NCBI GenBank assembly: GCA_027563935.2
Contig: CM050451.1
Coordinates: 35,045,565-35,109,564 of the forward strand
Direction: 5' to 3'
DNA: 64,000 nucleotides
DNA from: Costus lasius
Taxonomy: Eukaryota > Streptophyta > Magnoliopsida > Zingiberales > Costaceae
Each line of letters begins with the position of its first letter. Position 1 is the first letter of the stretch. The notes under the pieces were generated by a model, which had not been told where the DNA came from, did no database searches, and saw only the letters and a program-made list of their open reading frames with translations. This document shows positions 58,595 to 64,000 of the stretch, one piece after another. A program made the translations under genes and the position numbers.

Positions 58595-60364
58595 GGTGTT
58601 CGTTGCTGCAGGAATCTACAACAATGCAAGAACAGCAAGGTCAGTATCAATGTTAAGAATCAATCCAGGACTTAAGAAAGATTCTTTTTCTCACTATTTT
58701 ATCTGGCTGAAAAATCCAGTAAAACAGCCCGAAAGAGTAACACTCTTTTAGTGAGATGGGATCCAGATTTCATACTTGGTCTCCGCGTCCCGCTCAGGCG
58801 AGATAAGATGCATAGAGAGTACAAGCACTAATTTCTGGTAGGCAGTCCCTGCCAATCGCCAACCCGTGCGATTCCCCTTCATCTGGGCAATCCAGCAGAC
58901 TGTGCCAACTGAGTTGGTACAACACAGTCTCTGACCCCACAGATGGCTGCCTCCATATAGCTAACATATGCCCCATATGTAGCCTACATGGTCAAGCTGA
59001 CCTGACCTACTCCCTGGACCACCACGTGTTATGCTGAGCAACGAGAAGCGATAAATCCCTTCTCTGTAACATGCAGGTGAAATCACACACCGTCTGAAGA
59101 TAGATGGGCGTGCCCACTGAGTGGGTACAACACGGCCCCAACGATAGTCAGAACAGTGAGGTTTCGCGCCAGAAGGCATTACGTGCTTGATATTTTAGCG
59201 TTGGATTTTAACGGTCTTTTATCTTCTTACTATCTGGCAAATCCTATGGCTATAGAAGAAGATAAATAACTCATGCAATTCTAAGTATTTGAAAATAAAA
59301 GAAAGCATGGATCTTATGTGGTAAAAGCCCATAGAGCCTAAGTAAGACCTTAAATCAACTTAAGTCTTCACTTGCTCTTCTTGGGTCTTTTGCCTCTCAT
59401 CTGGTCCAACCCAGGGCCCTAGCGCTCAATGTAGCTCAGGTGCACCCACAAGCTGAATGTGCCTCTGCGATGTGTGCTTTTGTGCTCTTGTCTAATTAAA
59501 ATACATTTTAATCTATCTAGACAAGCTTGACTCGCAGGTCAATTATACAATAAATTAATTAAAAAGTGATTCGCAGATCACGAAAATAATAATTTACCAG
59601 GCTCGCAGGCCCCAGCACAGCACACATTAAAAGGGCAACCCACATAAGATTAAATAAACAAGCATCATGGCATCATTCAATCAACATGTGATCCATTACA
59701 AAGAAAATAAAATTTTGAAAACCCATTGGCATCAATTTTAATTTTCTTATGTGCCCTACAACCTTACAACGGTCCATTGATAGGGATCCACTCATCAATC
59801 TAGTAAGATCCATGCCCTTGCATGCACCAAGTCCTAACTGACTCGAGTTGACCTAATGGTCAACCATGCATGCGCCAAGGGCTGAACAGCCAACATGAAT
59901 TCTGGCAAGCGTGTGTGACCCCGGGCCTAACTCATGTGTGTTCACTGGTTGTCTCAACCAGACCTCGCTACACGTCTGTGATGCAATCGACCTATAGCCA
60001 CCTCGTGCTTGCGCACAGGTGCCATCTGGTCGATCCATCTAGGCTGTCAGATGGTCTGATCAGACTAATTTGATCTATACTAGATGATGCTTTCAACCCC
60101 ATCAACCCGTCTAAGGGTTTATAGTAAGCGCTTCTTAGATCTAGTAAACGCGCAAGTCATCAAGTTTTTTGTGAAAACATCAAGAACAACATGCGCAACT
60201 ATCATACTAGCGCCAACATAACTAAATCTCATACATGCGCAACATGAACATACTATCAACTAGTATAATCGCATGAAGAGAAAACTTAGATCTAAGCATC
60301 AAGCATACATGGATCACACAAAGCAATCATAAGAACATATAAGAACCTACGCTCTGATACCAAT
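58595..60364 (-). other. Cop1-e leader with primer-binding site
   Basis: Minus-strand PBS TGGTATCAGAGC at 60351-60362. The leader holds both bulged hairpins and the acceptor-like stretch before gag. The B-box-like part seen in Cop1-a, d and f is deleted here (near 59450), so that part is not essential. No gene is recognised. Confidence 0.82.
58899..59134 (-). other. Paired bulged hairpins in Cop1-e leader
   Basis: Hairpin 2 at 58899-58928 and hairpin 1 at 59109-59134 on the minus strand; stems, bulges and loops as in Cop1-a. Confidence 0.7.
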
Positions 60365-62071
60365 TGAAAAGTCCCCTTCAAGGGGGAGCGCAAGGGGGTG
60401 AAACCCTAAGTGTGGCACATATAACATTTTCGCATGGGATGCTAGGGTTTCAACAAAATCGCATGTAATATATTCTTATGATCAACTTCAAATGATTGAA
60501 TGGATCAAGAGGAAGTTCATACCAACGCCATTAGATTGGATGGTGCCTTGGAAGTAAGATTGCGAAAGGGCTTTCCTCCCTAGGTGGCGCACACAAGAAG
60601 ATGATGGCTACTCCTTTTGTTCCTTGTGCTAGCAAGGCTTCAAGGCTCTTGTCGTATGAAGGAGATGGAAATACACTTTCGGCTAGGGCGATGAAGCTCT
60701 CCTTCTTGTCGTCGAGACCAACCTCTACGCGAATGGATAGACGACCAAGCAAGAAGACAACATGCGTTGAGGCGTTTTCTTAGATGAGGCGTTACATGAT
60801 TTCCCAATATGGAAAGTCATGAAGCTATCGCCCACTCAAAGCAAACCGCCCTAAAACGCTTTCACCTTGAACCAACCGTTCGCACATATGTGAACCGGTT
60901 CAATGGAATTCGGTCTAATGCTTTTGGTTCAAAGACCAAACCGAAAACAACCCAAGCCATGGTCTAGATCTCTCTCTGAACCAAATGGTTCAAGATCTAA
61001 CCGTTGATCTCTTGATGCTTCTGATCTCACTGATCTAGCATCACTTCTCTCGATCGAAGCTTACCGATCTCAATCCCTAATCAATCAAACATGATCAGAT
61101 CAGATCTCACTTACAATCAGAGTTTAAACTCCTTTAAAACTGAACCAAAACAATTCAGTCCACACGATCTGACTTACGTAAGCCATATCACCAAATTGTG
61201 CGACCCTAAGGGTTTCCTTTAAATGTCGGTAACGATAACTTACGTTATCACGATCAGTGAGGGGTATCTAGCAACACATCACTGTCTCCCGATATAAAGG
61301 AAAAAGTCTTCCAAGACTACACCCAAACCACAGCACAAGTGTGAATCCACTTCAATAGGCATACATGTTTCCTTTGCCACTGGATGTTCTTATTGGACAA
61401 GTGTGTCAAGCTTGTTATTCCAATATGATGAGCATGACTAGATCAGATGAACATAGTCATCAGGGTATGGCCATACACTATCTCAATCATCTCATGCAAG
61501 GGGGGGCCCCTTCAGAACATCACTCTCCAAACAAGGAGACGGCAATCCTATATCTATCACTAGTGCCCTAACCTGACTCATGATCATTATCCAAGATAGT
61601 CTATAACCATTATGTTTCAAATGATATTGAACTACCTCAAAACAATGACAATCATCATTTAGAAACACAAGTGATCTCAAGTCAGAGGACATGTGCCACT
61701 TGATGCAAACAAGGATTATTCACATTGTGACAAATAATTGAATATCCTAGTAGGGTCTGTCCAGTACATCCAATGTACCCATGAGTCTACATCTTATTCC
61801 ATGCTCGAAGCATCCTATAAGATTAGAACACATATTAGTCTCAATCATATCAAGGCTGTCTCATGTTCACCAAGATATCTCGACTAAGGACATTACAGCA
61901 TGTCAGCCTAGCTGAACAGCATTGAGACATTATTCAGAAGCACACTTATTGCAGCAGACAATGTAACATACTGAATAACAACCATTGCCTTTATAAACAT
62001 AAGAGTTTATATACATGATACTGATAGAATCCCAAGGCCTCAAACATTACCCTTAAGGGCATACCCCAACA
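60365..62071 (-). repeat. Cop1-e 5' LTR
   Basis: 1707 bp, + strand TGAAAAGTCCCC to ACCCCAACA. Pairs with 43916-44821 plus 53890-54689. On its right it is followed not by Cop1-d but by a Cop1 purine tract, so it also looks like the 3' LTR of another minus-strand copy. Confidence 0.94.
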
Positions 62072-62117
62072 ATCTCCCACTTGCACTTAATCTAATGGTT
62101 GAGAAATCTCAAACCCA
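62072..62117 (-). repeat. 46-bp fragment of Cop1 3' internal end
   Basis: Minus-strand purine tract and the codons just before the polyprotein stop (matches 54690-54735). It ends abruptly at AAACCCA and joins a +-strand Cop1 leader. Confidence 0.9.
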
Positions 62118-62800
62118 CTTGCATGAGTTATTTATCTTCTGCTATAGCCATAGGATTTGCCTGATAGTAAGAAGATAAAAGACCGTTAAAATCCAACGCT
62201 AAATATCAAGCACGTAATGCCTTCTGGCGCGAAACCTCACTGTTCTGACTATCGTTGGGGCCGTGTTGTACCCACTCAGTGGGCACGCCCATCTATCTTC
62301 AGACGGTGTGTGATTTCACCTGCGTGTTACAGAGAAGGGATTTATCGCTTCTCGTTGCTCAGCATAGCACGTGGTGGTCCAGGGAGTAGGTCAGGTCAGC
62401 TTGACCATGTAGGCTACATATGGGGCATATGTTAGCTATATGGAGGCAGCCATCTGTGGGATCAGAGACTGTGTTGTACCAACTCAGTTGGCACAGTCTG
62501 CTGGATTGCCCAGATGAAGGGGAATCGCACGGGTTGGCGATTGGCAGGGACTGCCTACCAGAGATTAGTGCTTGTACTCTCTGTGCATCTTATCTCGCCT
62601 AAGCGGGACGCGGAGACCAAGTATAAAATCTGGATCCCATCTCACTAAAAGAGTGTTACTCTTTCGGACTGTTTTAATGGATTTTTCAGTCAGATAAAAT
62701 AGTGAGAAAAAAATCTTTCTTAAGTCCTGGATTGATTCTAAACATTGATACTGACCTTGCTGTTCTTGCATTGTTGTAGATTCCTGCAGCAACGAACACC
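62118..62800 (+). other. Cop1-g leader, 5'-truncated
   Basis: Lacks LTR, PBS and roughly the first 1.1 kb of leader. Contains both bulged hairpins (62262-62287 and 62468-62497) and the CTGAC...TTGTAG stretch before gag. Confidence 0.82.
62262..62497 (+). other. Paired bulged hairpins in Cop1-g leader
   Basis: Both hairpins intact, identical in stems, bulge and loop to Cop1-a. Confidence 0.7.
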
Positions 62801-64000
62801 ATGAGCTTCAATGTGCGATCCCTACTGGAAAGGGAGAAGTTTGCTGGGCCAAACTTCTCAGACTGGTACGGACACCTTAAGATTGTTCTTAAGGCAGAGA
62901 GGAAACTGTATGTCCTCGAGAAGGCAATACCGCCTCAACCCGCAGCGAACGCCGCAAGGGCGGTTCGTGAAGCCTATGAAAAGCATGTCAATGATAGCAT
63001 TGATGTCGCTTGCCTGATGCTAGCGTCTATGACGCCACCGCTGCAGCGACAGCATGAGGATATGTCTGCTATAGAAATTATAGCAAACCTCAAAATGTTG
63101 TATGCTACACAGGCGAGGACTGAGCGCTATAATTTGACCAAGCTTTTCTTTCAGAGCAAACTGGCTGAAGGGAGCCCAGTGGGAGCTCACGTGCTCAAGA
63201 TGATTGGGCACAAAGAGGCTCTAGAGAAACTGGGGCATACCATCAATCAGGAGCTTGCTGTAGACATTATTCTGCAGTCTCTCCCGCCCTCTTTCGATGC
63301 GTTCATTATTAACTTTAATATGAACAAAATCGATTGTACCCCGGCAGAGTTGCTGAATATGCTCTTGACTACTGAGGAGACTCTGAAGGGAAAGCCCTCA
63401 ACCTCTGTCTTAATGGTTCCTTCTAGGATCAAGAAGAAGGGGAAGAAGGGCAAAGCCCCAGTCAAGAACTACAACAAGGCTCTGAAACAGAAGGTTAAGC
63501 GGTCGAAGGAATACAGATGTTTCCACTGTGGCCAGCTAGGTCACTGGAAAAAGGACTGTAAAGCGCTCCAAGGAGACAAGAAGGGAAGCATCGCTTCTGG
63601 CTCAGGTATATTTGTGACTGAAGTCATGATATCATCTTCTTCTATATCATGGGTGTTGGACACTGCATGTGGAGTTCACATTTGTTCAAATGTACAGGAA
63701 CTCAAGAGAAGAAGACAGGTGGGGTAGCATGAGGTGGACCTACGAGTTGGAAACGGGGCACGGGTTGCTGCTGTTGCTGTAGGGGAATATTACATCTCAT
63801 TACCATCTGGACTTGTATTAGAATTAAACAATTGTTATTTTGTTCCTAGCATTACCAAGAATATTATCTCTATTCCTGCTCTTGTCAGGAAAGGGTTTTC
63901 CTTTGAATGCAATATTTCAAAGTGTATTATTTCTTTGGATAATATTGTTTATGCTACTGGTTCAATTAACAATGGGTTATTCATGTTGGACATGGAATGT
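62801..64000 (+). pseudogene. Cop1-g gag-pol, nonsense codon, incomplete at window edge
   Basis: Starts MSFNVRSLL at 62801 with gag, CCHC knuckle and LDTAC protease box. CAG to TAG at 63725-63727 (after RRRQVG) stops it at 308 residues; the same frame continues open to 64000 through the protease/pre-integrase region. The variant RIKKKGKKGKAPVKNYNK in gag matches Cop1-d, not Cop1-e. Confidence 0.92.

Larger units (their letters stand above)
43916..62071 (-). mobile_element. Cop1-e, complete copia element (minus) nested in Cop1-d
   Basis: 3' LTR (43916-44821 plus 53890-54689), purine tract, full gag-pol, leader, PBS and 5' LTR (60365-62071). Its own length without Cop1-f is about 9.1 kb. The LTRs differ by about eight substitutions and one indel by eye. 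The flanks do not match: CATTT on the left, and on the right ATCTC, which is Cop1 3' internal sequence rather than Cop1-d pol. So one side has been rearranged. Confidence 0.92.
62118..64000 (+). mobile_element. Cop1-g, copia fragment (+) without its own 5' LTR, runs off window
   Basis: Begins inside the Cop1 leader, opposite in direction to Cop1-e. Its leader carries the variants of Cop1-e, while its gag-pol carries those of Cop1-d, so it is a mosaic. Continues past 64000. Confidence 0.88.

Noticed and set aside
62118..64000. Cop1-g as the simple continuation of Cop1-d after the Cop1-e insertion
   Set aside because: It restarts in the leader rather than continuing at the broken pol codon, so it is a separate or duplicated copy.

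Overview
The window is wall-to-wall plant LTR retrotransposon DNA. I see no host gene, rRNA, tRNA gene or CRISPR array. The clues to a flowering plant are long LTRs with TG...CA ends, primer-binding sites matching initiator tRNA-Met (TGGTATCAGAGC or TGGTATCAAAGC), polyproteins of plant Ty1/copia and Ty3/gypsy type, and deep self-nesting typical of heterochromatin. I cannot name the species. Local labels: Cop1 = a copia family whose LTRs begin TGTTGGGGTATGCC (copies a to g); Cop2 = a second LTR family with LTRs reading TGTTGGGAAACC on the + strand, classified only by its LTR and PBS; Gyp1 = a chromovirus-like gypsy with 2904-bp LTRs; Gyp2 = a gypsy with 1590-bp LTRs beginning TGATGGAGG; Gyp3 = a defective gypsy-like element with LTRs beginning TGATGGGGG.

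Left block (1-21864): Cop1-a (+) enters from the left. It is interrupted in the reverse-transcriptase region by Gyp3 (4049-18762, duplicated target CGTAG). The 3' LTR of Gyp3 is in turn interrupted by Gyp1 (6273-16840, minus, duplicated target GTGAC). Cop1-a resumes at 18768 and ends with its 3' LTR at 21864. Middle block (21865-30626): Cop2 leader and 5' LTR (minus), hit by a solo Cop1 LTR (23454-25148, target CCTTC) and by Cop1-c (minus, from 25358).

Right block: Gyp2 (+, from 30627) sits in the gag of Cop1-c. Cop1-d (+, from 38321) sits in the 3' LTR of Gyp2. Cop1-e (minus, 43916-62071) sits in the pol of Cop1-d. Cop1-f (+, 44822-53884, target TCTAG) sits in the 3' LTR of Cop1-e. This is six levels: Cop2 > Cop1-c > Gyp2 > Cop1-d > Cop1-e > Cop1-f, and the outer right halves lie beyond position 64000. 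At 62072 the order breaks: 46 bp of minus-strand Cop1 3' internal sequence abuts a +-strand Cop1 copy (Cop1-g) lacking its own LTR, an inverted head-to-head junction.

How the parts work: each element is a life-cycle cassette. LTR promoters drive a genomic RNA; Gag (CCHC knuckles) packages it; protease, integrase, reverse transcriptase and RNase H copy and insert it. Uninterrupted gag-pol frames remain in Gyp1 (1534 aa, but two catalytic motifs altered), Gyp2 (1484 aa) and Cop1-e (1294 aa, one zinc-knuckle Cys changed). The other copies are broken, mostly by C-to-T changes at CG or CHG sites. The most distinctive signal is a pair of bulged hairpins in the Cop1 5' leader whose stems differ from each other by compensated base pairs and are intact in all five leaders present.
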